64,000 bases of DNA from Polyangium sp. 6x1. Lineage in GTDB: Bacteria > Myxococcota_A > Polyangia > Polyangiales > Polyangiaceae. The stretch lies in contig NZ_JARZHH010000017.1 of NCBI RefSeq assembly GCF_029946515.1, positions 62,001 through 126,000 of the forward strand, in the 5' to 3' direction. Position 1 is the first letter of the stretch, and each line of letters opens with the position of its first letter. The translations under genes and the position numbers were made by a program. The notes below the pieces were generated by a model. That model saw only the letters and a program-made list of their open reading frames with translations. It did no database searches and was not told the origin of the DNA. Positions 7,903 to 16,810 of this stretch are shown in pieces.

Positions 7903-10241
7903 AAGACGAGGGTATGAAGAAGAGGTTCGTCCAAGCGATGTTGTGGGTCGCGCTCGCCGGCTTCGGCGGCGCGTGCGCGGAGGGCACACCCCCAGGAGGC
8001 GGCGGTGGAGGGGGGAGCGGCGGCCAGGGCGGGTCCTGTCGGAACGACGACGATTGCCCGACGCCGGCAAATCCGTGCGTGACGGCGACCTGCGACGCCG
8101 GCGCGTGTAGCACGACGCCCAAGCCGGCCGGCACCGTCGCACCCGAGCAACAGCCCGGCGATTGCGTGGTCCAGCAATGCGACGGGGATGGAAGCGTGGT
8201 CCCGATCGACGAGGACGGCGACCTGCCGGTCGACGGCAATCCGTGCACGAACGACGTCTGCACGAGCGGCATCAGCTCGAACCCGCCCCTCGCTGCGGGC
8301 ACGGCCTGCGACGACGCCGGATCGATTTGCAATGGCAGCGGCGCCTGCGTCGAGTGCCTCACCGCGGCCGATTGCCCGGGTTCGGACACCACGTGTCAGA
8401 CCCGCGTCTGCGAGATGGGCGTGTGCGGCGTCGACTATGCGCCCACGGGCACGCCCCTTCCCTCGCAGATGGCTGGTGATTGCCTGCAGACGATCTGCGA
8501 TGGCTCCGGCGGCACATCCGCCGACGTCGACGACGCCGACGTGCCCATCGACGGAAATGCATGCACGGCCGATGTCTGCACGGCCGGCGCGCCTTCGAAC
8601 CCGCCGCTCTCCCTCGGGACGGCGTGCAACCAGAATGGCGGCAAGGTCTGTAGTGCGAGCGGCGTGTGCGTCCAGTGCAATACCGGCGCGCAATGCCCGA
8701 GCGGCGTCTGCGCGAGCGGCGTGTGCAAGGCGGCGAGCTGCGCCGACGGCGTCCAGAATGGGTCCGAGACCGACGTCGATTGCGGCGGCGCCGGTTGTCC
8801 CGCCTGCGGGGTGGGCGAGGGCTGCCTCGTCACGGCCGATTGCAAGAGTGGCCTCTGCGTTTCCGGTGTCTGCCAGCCTCCGGCCGTGCTCGGCACCTCG
8901 CCCGCCGACGGAGCGGCGGGCGCTCCGGTCAGCTCCACGGTGTCGGTCACGTTCAGCGGCGCCATGGATCCGGCCACGCTCACCACGCAGACGACGGTCG
9001 GGCCGTGCACCGGCACGGTCCAGCTCTCGACCGATGGATTCGCGACCTGCCTCGGCTTCGCCGCGGCCTCGCCCGTGATGTCGGGCAATGGCACCGTGGC
9101 CACGTGGACCCCGTCGCCGGCGCTCTCGTATGGTACGACGTACCGGGTCCGCGTCACCGTGGCGGCCAAGGGGATCGACGGCGCGGCGCTCGCGGCGAGT
9201 TATGCCTCCAGCACCGGCTTCGGGACCGCCGCGCCTCCGGCCTCGGCTCCCTGCGCGAGCACGGTGGTCATCAGCCAGGTGTATGGCGGAGGCGGGAACT
9301 CTGGCGCGACGTACAAGAGCGATTTCGTCGAGCTGCACAACCGCGGCAGCACGTCCGTGAGCCTCGCCGGCTGGTCGGTGCAATACGCGAGCGCGGCCGG
9401 GACGACGTGGCTCGTGACGAACCTGAGCGGCACGATCGCCCCCGGCGGCTATTACCTCGTCCAGCAGGCGAGCGGGGCGACCGGCAGCGCATTGCCGGCG
9501 TCCGACGCGACGGGCACCACGAACATGAGCGCCGCGGCAGGCAAGATCGCCCTGGTCGACGCCACCGCCGCGCTGACGGGCGGCTGCCCGAGCAGCTCGC
9601 ACATCATGGATTTCGTCGGGTATGGGAACACGGCGAGCTGCTTCGAGGGGAGCAGCGCGGCCCCTGGGGCGTCGAGCGCCGCGCAATCGATCCAGCGCCT
9701 CACCGGCGCGTGCGTCGACACCGATGACAACAGCGCCGACTTCGCCACGAGCCAGGTCGCGCCGCGGAGCACGGCGAGCATGCCGAGCGCCTGCGCCTGC
9801 GCGGGCGACGTCACGGCAAACGAATCGGATCAGCCGTACGAGGTCGATTTTTGCAACGTCGAGCTCCCGGCGTCGATGACGGTCTCCGTGTCGGCCATGA
9901 CGCCCGTGATCTACGGCCGGGTGTACGAGGCAGGCGTGACCGAAGCTGCCGGCGCGAGCGCGACATTGCAAGCAGAGCTCGGCTTCGGCCCGGCCAGCGT
10001 CAACCCCACCACCCAGAGCGGCTGGCAGTTCTTCCCGGCCACCCACAATATGCAGATCGGCAACGACGACCAATACAAGGCCTCGTTCCTCGCCCCCACC
10101 CTCCCGGGCGCCTATCGGTATGCCTATCGGGTCAGCCTCGACGGGACGCGGTGGACCTATTGCGACTTGAACGGCGCAGGCTCGAACGCGGGGCTCTCCT
10201 TCGAGGTGACCCAGCTCGGGACGCTCACCGTGACGCCGTGA
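7899..10241 (+). CDS. Large lipoprotein with Cys-rich repeats, Ig-like and lamin-tail domains
   Basis: A 780-aa secreted lipoprotein. The signal peptide ends in a lipobox (FGGAC, Cys near 26) followed by a poly-Gly linker. Residues about 40-320 are repeated Cys-rich modules of the type D-x-C-x-T-C-x3-x-C, often seen in myxobacterial surface proteins. A bacterial Ig-like domain (SbsA/Big_5 type, starting TSPADGAAGAPVSSTVSV) follows. Next comes a lamin-tail domain (from VVISQVYGGGGNSG, with DFVELHNRG and GWSVQYAS), then a C-terminal beta-rich region. It probably works outside the cell in adhesion or matrix binding; no catalytic residues are seen. The ATG overlaps the small upstream frame; an alternative ATG lies at 7914. 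Confidence 0.85.
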   Translation: MKDEGMKKRFVQAMLWVALAGFGGACAEGTPPGGGGGGGSGGQGGSCRNDDDCPTPANPCVTATCDAGACSTTPKPAGTVAPEQQPGDCVVQQCDGDGSVVPIDEDGDLPVDGNPCTNDVCTSGISSNPPLAAGTACDDAGSICNGSGACVECLTAADCPGSDTTCQTRVCEMGVCGVDYAPTGTPLPSQMAGDCLQTICDGSGGTSADVDDADVPIDGNACTADVCTAGAPSNPPLSLGTACNQNGGKVCSASGVCVQCNTGAQCPSGVCASGVCKAASCADGVQNGSETDVDCGGAGCPACGVGEGCLVTADCKSGLCVSGVCQPPAVLGTSPADGAAGAPVSSTVSVTFSGAMDPATLTTQTTVGPCTGTVQLSTDGFATCLGFAAASPVMSGNGTVATWTPSPALSYGTTYRVRVTVAAKGIDGAALAASYASSTGFGTAAPPASAPCASTVVISQVYGGGGNSGATYKSDFVELHNRGSTSVSLAGWSVQYASAAGTTWLVTNLSGTIAPGGYYLVQQASGATGSALPASDATGTTNMSAAAGKIALVDATAALTGGCPSSSHIMDFVGYGNTASCFEGSSAAPGASSAAQSIQRLTGACVDTDDNSADFATSQVAPRSTASMPSACACAGDVTANESDQPYEVDFCNVELPASMTVSVSAMTPVIYGRVYEAGVTEAAGASATLQAELGFGPASVNPTTQSGWQFFPATHNMQIGNDDQYKASFLAPTLPGAYRYAYRVSLDGTRWTYCDLNGAGSNAGLSFEVTQLGTLTVTP

Positions 10242-10264
10242 CGACGACGTCCTGAGGGCGAAGA

Positions 10265-11083
10265 TCAGGGCGGCGCTTGGCTTTTTCGGCGGTCACGTGC
10301 GCTGCGGCCTCCGCCGAGCCGGCCCAGATGAAACCGTATCCCACCCACCAGGCTCGCATCGGGCCGACCGCCTTCCACGTCGGCGCCGCCCCACGCCCAT
10401 TCGACGCGTCCGCGAAGCTCGAACGTCATCGCATCCCAGAATCCGCCGCCAGGGGAGAAGCCGAGCGCGCCCGTGGCGCTCGCATGGTGGAGCCGCTCGC
10501 TCAGCGGCTTTCCGAAGAGCGGCGTGTACAGCAACTCGAGGTCTGCATCGAGCCTGGGGCGCTCGGCGACGGCACGAATGCGTATACCGGCTGTCGGCCC
10601 CACTTCGGCGTACACGGTCGAATCGAAGGTCGATTTCCACAGCCAGTGAGGTGCGACGGTCAGGCCTCCGATCCCCTCCAGGACCAAGGGGCCGCGCGCG
10701 TTGCCCACCACGGTCACGAGGGCCAGCGCGTCGAGGCGAAGCCTCATGAGCCCCGCCTTGCCGGCCGCGTCGAAATACGAGCGTCCCATGAAACCGAAGC
10801 GGGAATCCTGGCGAGGGTAGCCGCCAAAGTCGACGCTCACGTTGAATGCAGTCACGCGCTGGCCAGCGCCCATGTCCATCCCCAGCGTCCCGTAGCCAGG
10901 ATCCTCGGGGGAGAACATCACTAGGTACGGTACCGCTCCCGGGACGGCACCCAGGAGCGCCAGGAAAGGTATGAAGGCTCCGTTCCAACCCTCCTCATCC
11001 GTGGCATGGGCACGGCTCGAAACGGCGATGCAGGACAGGGCCACCAGCAAGGCACACAGGCGGCGAACGGAGGCGGTTTGCAT
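10265..11083 (-). CDS. Secreted or outer-membrane protein, unknown
   Basis: A 272-aa protein with a Sec signal peptide (RRLCALLVALSCIAVSSRAHA, about residues 7-27) and a probable AHA cleavage site. The mature part alternates short amphipathic strands rich in Gly and aromatic residues (VSVDFGGY, YAEVGPTAGIRIRAV, FELRGRVEWAWGG) and closes with VGGIRFHLG, resembling a small outer-membrane beta-barrel. The ATG at 11083 was chosen because it directly precedes the signal peptide, although the open frame extends 78 codons further upstream. Convergent with the lamin-tail lipoprotein. Confidence 0.7.
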   Translation of the reverse strand: MQTASVRRLCALLVALSCIAVSSRAHATDEEGWNGAFIPFLALLGAVPGAVPYLVMFSPEDPGYGTLGMDMGAGQRVTAFNVSVDFGGYPRQDSRFGFMGRSYFDAAGKAGLMRLRLDALALVTVVGNARGPLVLEGIGGLTVAPHWLWKSTFDSTVYAEVGPTAGIRIRAVAERPRLDADLELLYTPLFGKPLSERLHHASATGALGFSPGGGFWDAMTFELRGRVEWAWGGADVEGGRPDASLVGGIRFHLGRLGGGRSARDRRKSQAPP

Positions 11084-11500
11084 CCGGTGCCTGGTCTCGG
11101 TGGTGCGCTCGAAGACGGTATCTGACGACGCCGACCGCGCCCTCATGACATCCTCGGAGCGCGAAGGTCCCGGATCCGATGCCCAGCGAGGCCGGGAGCG
11201 CTCGAGTGGGCAAAGGTTGGTGCTCGTTCGTGGGGGGTCACGTCGTGGCGTTTGCAAAAGAGTGAGTCCACGAGGGCTCGAGCTTAAAGCAGCAGCGCGC
11301 ATCCGCCCACTTAACACTTTTTAATGGGGGGTCGCGACGCGGTGCGTAGGTCGTCGGGCAGGTCGAGACGGCCCTGCGCGCGCCCGCGAGCGCCAGCCGG
11401 CGCGCGAGGAGCGTGCTCGGCGTCGGGGAGGAGGGCGTCGATCCCCAACCCCGAAGCGCTGCTCCGCGCGCGCACCGAGAGGTGCTCCTCGTCCGATGCG
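11084..11500. other. Intergenic region, nothing firm
   Basis: This 417-nt gap lies between the AlkD-like gene and the envelope protein gene, both on the minus strand. It has a short AT-rich patch near 11307-11324 (TTAACACTTTTTAA) that could hold a promoter or the end of the upstream transcript. No gene or hairpin terminator could be supported. Confidence 0.4.
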
Positions 11501-12172
11501 TCAGCCTTGCCGACGCACCATTTCGTCAATCCAGATGGGGGCGAACGGAGATGTGCACCCCTTGGAAACCGGATAATCGCGATAGATCCCCAGCCTCTCG
11601 CCAATGGCAATGGCCCGCTTGCGATGCTTGGGGAAGTGAATGCCGATTCCTGTAAGGCAGAAATTCATCGTCCATTGCACTTCCGAAGCAGCGGTTGCCA
11701 TTCCCGTCTCGATACGGTCCAGGAGCGCTGGCAGATCGAGTCCGTCCGGACGTTTGGCGATGCGCTCGGACGTCAGGCTCCAGCCGGCGCGGGCGGCCCA
11801 GCGGTCATCGTCTTGCATCCATGATTGGCGAAGAGATTCCTTGTCGGGATGGTTCTTGACGACATTGGAATTCAGCCAGTCCGCAACTTGCGCGAAGTCG
11901 ACGGATCGCACCATTCGATCCATCTCGTCGCGAGACAGGTTTTGGGGCTCGAGCAGAAGGACCGCCAGGAGCCGGGCATCGATGTTCCCGGTGTCCCAGA
12001 GAGCGATGGCGAGCGGGTGGTTGGTCTTGACCTTCGCGGCGAGCTTCCGTATGTCACCAAGACGGACGCCGAACTGATTGTCCCCTGCGCCATGTTTCTT
12101 GTTTTGCGCACGGACCTTCTCATGACCGAGAGATTTCAGCTGCGAGAGGGCATCCTCGAGAGTCATTGTCAT
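11501..12172 (-). CDS. AlkD-like DNA alkylation repair protein
   Basis: A 223-aa all-helical protein of the AlkD/HEAT-repeat alkylpurine glycosylase family. Features are FGVRLGDIRKLAAKVKTNHPL near 36-56, IDARLLAVLL near 65, VADWLNSNVV near 96, and the closing motif YPVSKGCTSPFAPIWI typical of a subgroup. AlkD proteins excise N3- and N7-alkylated purines, but the subgroup with this C-terminus has not been shown here to be catalytic. The ATG at 12172 was chosen because the domain begins at once. The open frame continues upstream only through sequence opposite or beside the phosphatase gene. Confidence 0.82.
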   Translation of the reverse strand: MTMTLEDALSQLKSLGHEKVRAQNKKHGAGDNQFGVRLGDIRKLAAKVKTNHPLAIALWDTGNIDARLLAVLLLEPQNLSRDEMDRMVRSVDFAQVADWLNSNVVKNHPDKESLRQSWMQDDDRWAARAGWSLTSERIAKRPDGLDLPALLDRIETGMATAASEVQWTMNFCLTGIGIHFPKHRKRAIAIGERLGIYRDYPVSKGCTSPFAPIWIDEMVRRQG

Positions 12173-12332
12173 GCCTGTGGCGCTCCTTGCGTCGGAGAAT
12201 GCGGGACACGGTTTGATCAGGTCATGCCAATCCTTGCATTCGGTCGAGACATCAAAGACTTTGCTGGGACGCACGTCAAGAGGGATGTAGAGGAGGGGCC
12301 AGGGTAACACCTGCTCAGGCGCGTCTGGACGG

Positions 12333-13115
12333 CTACCGCGCATCGGACTTGGTCGACATGGGCGACCTCGGCACGACGAGCACGCACGTGATGTTATCGT
12401 TCGCGTCGCGCTGAATCGCCGGGCTGACGAGGCCGCGCGTTGCCTCGTCGAGGTCGGCGCTCGCACGAAGGGTGGCGACGATCTCGTCGGGCGAAACGAA
12501 ATCGTGGAGCCCATCGGTGCTGAGCAGATACACGTCGCCTGGACGGCAGGGCAACGTCCGGACCTCGAACGCGAGATCCTTCTGCATCCCGACGGCGCGG
12601 GTGAGGATCTTGCGCGCCACTTCCGGCGACATGTCGGGAGGGAGCTCGCATCCGAGCCTCGCGGCGTCGTTGAGGAGGTTGTGACCCTCCGTGAGTCGTT
12701 CCAGCGTATCCCCCACGATACGATGAACGCGGTTGTTGCCGACATGGGTCACGTGGACGCCCTCCTCGTCCACCGCGAGGGCCGCGAGGGTGCAGCAGGC
12801 GCCGGTGAGCGATCGATGGGCCGAGGCGTGCTCGATGATACGGAGGTTGGCGAGACGTACCGCCTCGACGAGGCGGTGGGCGCCGGGCGCGTCGCGCGTC
12901 GCCTCGAATTGCTCCCGCATCACGTCGAGGGCGAGCTCCGTCACGACCTCGCCCGACGCGATCATGCCGCTCATGCCGTCCCCGACGACGAAGAGGCCGA
13001 GGTCCGGGAACACGCCGAATCGGTCTTCATTTCGATCACGGAGGTGACCGATGTCGGTCGCGCCAGCGGCGAGGGGACGGCCATCGAGCATGCCCATGCC
13101 GGGATTGTATCTCAT
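12333..13115 (-). CDS. PP2C-type Ser/Thr protein phosphatase
   Basis: A 260-aa single-domain PPM/PP2C phosphatase. Motifs in order are DIGHLRDRNED (metal-binding Asp), VVGDGMSG, a variable flap with GACCTLAALAVDEEG and THVGNNRVHRI, LSTDGLHDFV and the closing DANDNITCVLV. No membrane segment. It probably reverses Ser/Thr kinase phosphorylation in the cytoplasm; three such kinases lie in this window but none is adjacent. ATGs at 13115, 13097 and 13091 are possible. The first was preferred for the G-rich sequence before it. Confidence 0.9.
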   Translation of the reverse strand: MRYNPGMGMLDGRPLAAGATDIGHLRDRNEDRFGVFPDLGLFVVGDGMSGMIASGEVVTELALDVMREQFEATRDAPGAHRLVEAVRLANLRIIEHASAHRSLTGACCTLAALAVDEEGVHVTHVGNNRVHRIVGDTLERLTEGHNLLNDAARLGCELPPDMSPEVARKILTRAVGMQKDLAFEVRTLPCRPGDVYLLSTDGLHDFVSPDEIVATLRASADLDEATRGLVSPAIQRDANDNITCVLVVPRSPMSTKSDAR

Positions 13116-13259
13116 CCCGAGCCCCCCGTGGGGGGCCCAGCGCTTCGCGCGGCGCAGACGCGTAAGCGTCGGGGGATGCATCCGGCGCCTCGAGCGCCGA
13201 TTTCGATGACCGCACACCCACCCTGCTCGACCCGATCCGGACGCGAAGTTCCGCTCAGC

Positions 13260-14018
13260 TCAGCGCCCAGCGAGCGCGCGGTCGATGGCCGCGCGGAAGT
13301 CCTGCACGGGCACGGCGCCCGGGATGCGGCGGCCGTTGACGAAGAACGTCGGCGTGCCCCTGATTTCGAGCCGCGCAGCCTCCGCCTTGTCGGCGGCGAG
13401 CTGGGCGTCGGTCTCCGCCGATCGCATGTCGCGGCGCAGCCTCGCGACGTCGAGGCCGGCGGTCTCGGCGGCGCGCTCGATTCCCTCCTGATCGAGCGCC
13501 CCGTGGGCGCCGAGCAGCGCGTCGTGCAGGGGCCAGAATTTGCCCTGCGCCTGCGCCGCAATCGCGGCGCGGGCCGCATCCTCGGCGTGCGCGTGGAACG
13601 GGAGCGGGTGGTGCTTGAAGGCGATGCGCAGCTTGCCCGGATACACCTGCTCGAGGTCGCGCAGCGTCTTCTCCGCGCGGGCGCAGAAGGGGCACTCGAA
13701 ATCGGCGAACACCACGAGCGTGACGGGCGCGCTCTCCGGCCCCCGCACGGGCGCTTTGCCCAGCGTGACCTCCTCGACGATGTCGGACGGCGCCTCGGCC
13801 TCCGCATGCTTGCAATCGCAATCGAGTTTTTCCCCGTGGCACCCCTCCGCTTCGGGCGCAGCTTCCTGCGCCGCCGGCGCGGCGGCGGGCCGTATCGGGG
13901 CTTCGTCGGTCGGGCCAATGCTCTCGGGCGCCTGGCTGCACGCCGCGGCGAGCGCGACGGCGACGAGGGCCATGGAATGGGTGAGAGAAACGAACGGCGA
14001 GCGAATCGCGTGCGACAT
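13260..14018 (-). CDS. DsbA-like thioredoxin-fold lipoprotein
   Basis: A 252-aa lipoprotein with signal peptide and lipobox AAAC (Cys about 27). A short cluster CHGEKLDCDCKH (about 58-70) could bind a metal or exchange disulfides. It is followed by a DsbA/thioredoxin fold with active site CPFC in FADFECPFCARAE and cis-Pro motif GTPTFFVNG near the C-terminus. Domain length matches the bacterial DsbA-like group used in envelope disulfide formation or reduction. It lies 65 nt after the anti-sigma gene whose exported tail has five cysteines, so the two may interact in redox sensing. That link is inferred from context. Confidence 0.88.
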   Translation of the reverse strand: MSHAIRSPFVSLTHSMALVAVALAAACSQAPESIGPTDEAPIRPAAAPAAQEAAPEAEGCHGEKLDCDCKHAEAEAPSDIVEEVTLGKAPVRGPESAPVTLVVFADFECPFCARAEKTLRDLEQVYPGKLRIAFKHHPLPFHAHAEDAARAAIAAQAQGKFWPLHDALLGAHGALDQEGIERAAETAGLDVARLRRDMRSAETDAQLAADKAEAARLEIRGTPTFFVNGRRIPGAVPVQDFRAAIDRALAGR

Positions 14019-14083
14019 GGCAAGGGCTCCTGGGCCGGGGAAATGCGGGTGGCGGCGCGTGCCGCCGGATCCCTCGTCCGGCC

Positions 14084-14626
14084 TCATTCCTCCTGTGGCC
14101 CGTCCTCGGAGCAAGTTACACAAGATTGACTCATGCACCCAGAAGGCTCCTCGGGCTCGGGCTCGGCGCTCGGGACGACCGCGGACGCGCATGCATAACA
14201 AGTTTCCCCGGCGCGTGCGTCCTCGTGGGCCGTCGCGGAGGGCTCGGCCGTGAGCGGAGGCGCCTCCTCCCGGGGCCACGCGAGCAAGACGAGGAGCGCC
14301 GCAGCGGCCGCGAGGACGAACCCCGGCCCCGCCCATCCGAAAACGGAGCGCAGCCTGCCTCGCGCCTTCGCGCGCGAACGAGGCGCCTCCGCGATCGGGC
14401 GGACCCTTTCGGACGCGCGCGCCCGCGCCAGCACCGCCTCGAATGGGGGAGGCGGGGGAAAGGCCGCCGCGCGGGCCGAAAAGACGCGCTTCTCGCGCTC
14501 GAGCCAAGCCATCTCCTCCTTGCAATTCCGACAAACTTCGACGTGCGCCGCCACGCGCGCGGACGCCTCCGGGGCGAGCTCGCCCCGAAAGAACGCCTCG
14601 ACCGCCTCGGCATGGCAATCGCTCAT
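14084..14626 (-). CDS. Membrane anti-sigma factor with zinc motif and Cys-rich exported tail
   Basis: A 180-aa protein. Residues 1-40 form a ZAS (zf-HC2) domain with H28-x3-C32-x2-C35 and an additional C4/H5. A basic linker precedes one membrane segment at about 102-117. The exported tail contains five cysteines: C143 and C146 as CxxC, then C164, C169 and C172. Its ATG overlaps the TGA of the ECF sigma gene (ATGA), so it is coupled to its likely partner. Some ZAS anti-sigma factors release sigma on thiol oxidation; here the tail cysteines offer a second possible sensor. Confidence 0.88.
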   Translation of the reverse strand: MSDCHAEAVEAFFRGELAPEASARVAAHVEVCRNCKEEMAWLEREKRVFSARAAAFPPPPPFEAVLARARASERVRPIAEAPRSRAKARGRLRSVFGWAGPGFVLAAAAALLVLLAWPREEAPPLTAEPSATAHEDARAGETCYACASAVVPSAEPEPEEPSGCMSQSCVTCSEDGPQEE

Positions 14627-15246
14627 CGCGCACCTCCTTCCTCGAGCTCCGCGCGCAGGATCTGCCGGGCGCGGTGGATCTCGATCTTCACCTTGGGCAC
14701 GCTCCATCCCATGGCGCGCGCGATATCCTCGTAACAGAGATCGTGATCGAGCCGCAGCAAGAGCACCGTGCGGCGATCCTCGGACAGCTTGTCGAGCGCG
14801 CCCTGCACGAGGCCGAGCGCCTCGCGGCCGAGGACGTCCTCCTCGGGCGAGCCGGACGATGCATTCGCGGGGCGCTCCTCCCAGGCCTCGGGAGGGTCGT
14901 CGGTGAGCACCTGCCGGCGCCGCCGGCGCGCTCGTTTGACCTCCATCGATACGTGCCGGGCGATCCCGAAGAGCCAGGGTACGGGGCGCCCTTCGGCCTC
15001 GAGGGTGTGAAGCCGCTGGAAGGCCCGCACGAACGTCTCCTGCGTCGCGTCGCGCGCGGCCACGGGATCGCCGAGGAGATCGCACAGGAAGCGATGGATC
15101 TGGTGGGCGTGGGCGGCGTAGAGCGCCTCCAATGTCGAACGTGTCACCTCGGGGCTCCCCGCGCGCGGGCCCCCGGCGGGAGGGGCGTCCGTCGCCGCGC
15201 GCGCGAGCGCCGGGGCGATGAGGGAGGCGTCCGGGATCGAGGTCAC
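14623..15246 (-). CDS. ECF-type RNA polymerase sigma factor
   Basis: A 207-aa ECF sigma factor. Region 2 (about 38-105) carries YAAHAHQIHRFL, DATQETFVRAFQ and VPWLFGIARHVSMEVKR. Region 4 (about 145-200) carries LSEDRRTVLLLRLDHDLCYEDIARAMGWSVPKVKIEIHRAR. It starts an operon of sigma, anti-sigma and DsbA-like lipoprotein, a common arrangement for envelope-stress sensing. An extended Ala/Pro-rich N-terminus of about 30 residues precedes region 2. Confidence 0.93.
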   Translation of the reverse strand: MTSIPDASLIAPALARAATDAPPAGGPRAGSPEVTRSTLEALYAAHAHQIHRFLCDLLGDPVAARDATQETFVRAFQRLHTLEAEGRPVPWLFGIARHVSMEVKRARRRRRQVLTDDPPEAWEERPANASSGSPEEDVLGREALGLVQGALDKLSEDRRTVLLLRLDHDLCYEDIARAMGWSVPKVKIEIHRARQILRAELEEGGAR

Positions 15247-15317
15247 GCAGCCACTGTGGCCGGAGGAGCCCGCAGGTTACAACCGATCTGCGCGGGGGGC
15301 TCGCTGGGCTCGCGACG

Positions 15318-16250
15318 TCAGGCCGAGGCGACCTCCTCCACGAACCTGCGGAGCCACACGTTTGCCGGGTCCGACTTAGCGTGCGCGTGCCAGTAGATGT
15401 GAAGCTGCACGGGTGGCAACTTGAACGGCAACGCGCGTCGCGCGAGCGCGTGGACCTTGCCGACCTCGCCCGTCAAGCGCCGCGGCGCGGTCAGCACGTC
15501 GTCCGAATGAGCGACCACGCGAAACGCCGTGTCGTAGTTCTGACAGCGCACCACCACGCGCCGCTCGACGCCGAGCTTCAGCAGCGCGTGATCCTCGAGC
15601 ACGAGCCCTGTCGCTCGGCTCGACACGAGGACGTGAGACGCCGCGACGTACTGCGCGACCGAAAGCTTTGGCCGAAGGGGGTGCCCATCTCGCACGACGA
15701 GGCAGAAGTCGTCGTCGAGAACGCGACGGTGTCGTACCGGCTCGTGGACCGGCATGAAGACATCGAAGGCGATATCGATGTGTCTGGACGCAAGCGCACG
15801 CGCAATGGCAGAGCGTTGGTACGCGACGCTCGCCAGCGTGGCAAGCGGAGCCGCCTTCGCGAGCGCGCTCCGGAGCTGAGGGAGGAGCATCGGCTCGATG
15901 GAGTCGGGCATCCCGACGCGAAACATCAGCGTCGTCGTGGAAGGCTCGAACGCTCCCCACTGATGGAGGAGTCCGCGCAGCTGAGCCAGCTGTTCGACGA
16001 GCGCGGGCGCCATGCGCAGGCATGTCGCCGTGGGCAGCATCTCGGTCCCTTCTCGCTCGAAAAGCGGGTCGTCGAGATGCTCCCGGAGCCTTCGCAGCGC
16101 ATGGCTCACTGCCGAGGGGCTCAGCGCGAGGACGCGCGCCGCCCGCGTCAGGTGGCGTTCCCGGAAGACGGCCTCGAAGACGCGGAGCAGGTTGAGGTCC
16201 ATCGTGTCGAAGCGATCATGCACGCGATTCATCGAGGTGAATGAAATCAT
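15318..16250 (-). CDS. LysR-family transcriptional regulator
   Basis: A 310-aa LysR-type protein with N-terminal winged helix-turn-helix (MDLNLLRVFEAVFRERHLT, then ARVLALSPSAVSHALRRLRE). A two-lobed effector domain follows, with RVGMPDSIEPMLLPQL and DIAFDVFMP. The ATG at 16250 has AAGGA 5-6 nt upstream; a later ATG at 16202 begins right at the DNA-binding domain. The gene is divergent from the GFA/DJ-1 pair with 86 nt between starts, the usual LysR layout, so it probably controls that pair in response to an electrophile or related metabolite. The effector is unknown. Confidence 0.9.
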   Translation of the reverse strand: MISFTSMNRVHDRFDTMDLNLLRVFEAVFRERHLTRAARVLALSPSAVSHALRRLREHLDDPLFEREGTEMLPTATCLRMAPALVEQLAQLRGLLHQWGAFEPSTTTLMFRVGMPDSIEPMLLPQLRSALAKAAPLATLASVAYQRSAIARALASRHIDIAFDVFMPVHEPVRHRRVLDDDFCLVVRDGHPLRPKLSVAQYVAASHVLVSSRATGLVLEDHALLKLGVERRVVVRCQNYDTAFRVVAHSDDVLTAPRRLTGEVGKVHALARRALPFKLPPVQLHIYWHAHAKSDPANVWLRRFVEEVASA

Positions 16251-16336
16251 ATCACTTCCTTCATCGGGACGCTTCAGCGAAAAGTCCTCCCGTATCGCGA
16301 GCGCGTGACCTTCCCCCCGGACAGCGGACATCGGCC

Positions 16337-16810
16337 ATGACAGAGACCCTTCAGGAGCAGCAAGCGGCCTGCGAATGCGGCGTTTGCCAGTTCGAGGTCG
16401 GCGCAGCGCCGGCCGTACGTTTCTTTTGCCACTGCACGATCTGCCAAGCCTACAACGGCAAGCCGTTTGCCGACGTGACGGTGCTTCGCGCCAGGTACGT
16501 CGAAGTGAACGACAGAAGCCAGATTGCGTTCAAGAAGTACCGCCTGCCCCCGAACATCGACCGCGGGCTCTGCAAGAACTGCGGCAAGCCCGCCATCGAA
16601 TTCGGTGGCTTCGGCTCGGCGAAGCTCGCCTTCATTCCCAGCATCAACTTCAAGCGCCAGGAGCTCCTCCCGCCGCCTTCGATGCACATTTTCTACCATC
16701 GGAGGCTGAGCGACGCCGCCGACGACTTGCCCAAGCACAGCGGCTATCTGGGCAGCCAGATGGCCGTCGGCGGACGGATCATGCGCCTCTTCCGAGGAGG
16801 TGGCGGATGA
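16337..16810 (+). CDS. GFA-family (Mss4-like) zinc protein
   Basis: A 157-aa protein of the glutathione-dependent formaldehyde-activating enzyme/CENP-V fold. Zinc ligands are CECGVC (12-17), CHCTIC (31-36) and CKNC (79-82), the usual pattern. These proteins are proposed to help form S-hydroxymethylglutathione or bind related thiol adducts, though catalysis is disputed for the family. The gene overlaps the DJ-1-like gene by four bases (ATGA), forming an operon that could handle reactive aldehydes. Confidence 0.85.
   Translation: MTETLQEQQAACECGVCQFEVGAAPAVRFFCHCTICQAYNGKPFADVTVLRARYVEVNDRSQIAFKKYRLPPNIDRGLCKNCGKPAIEFGGFGSAKLAFIPSINFKRQELLPPPSMHIFYHRRLSDAADDLPKHSGYLGSQMAVGGRIMRLFRGGGG

Noticed and set aside
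12173-12745. 191-codon N-terminal extension of the AlkD-like frame
   Set aside because: It overlaps the PP2C gene in another frame and has no domain; the AlkD fold starts at 12172.
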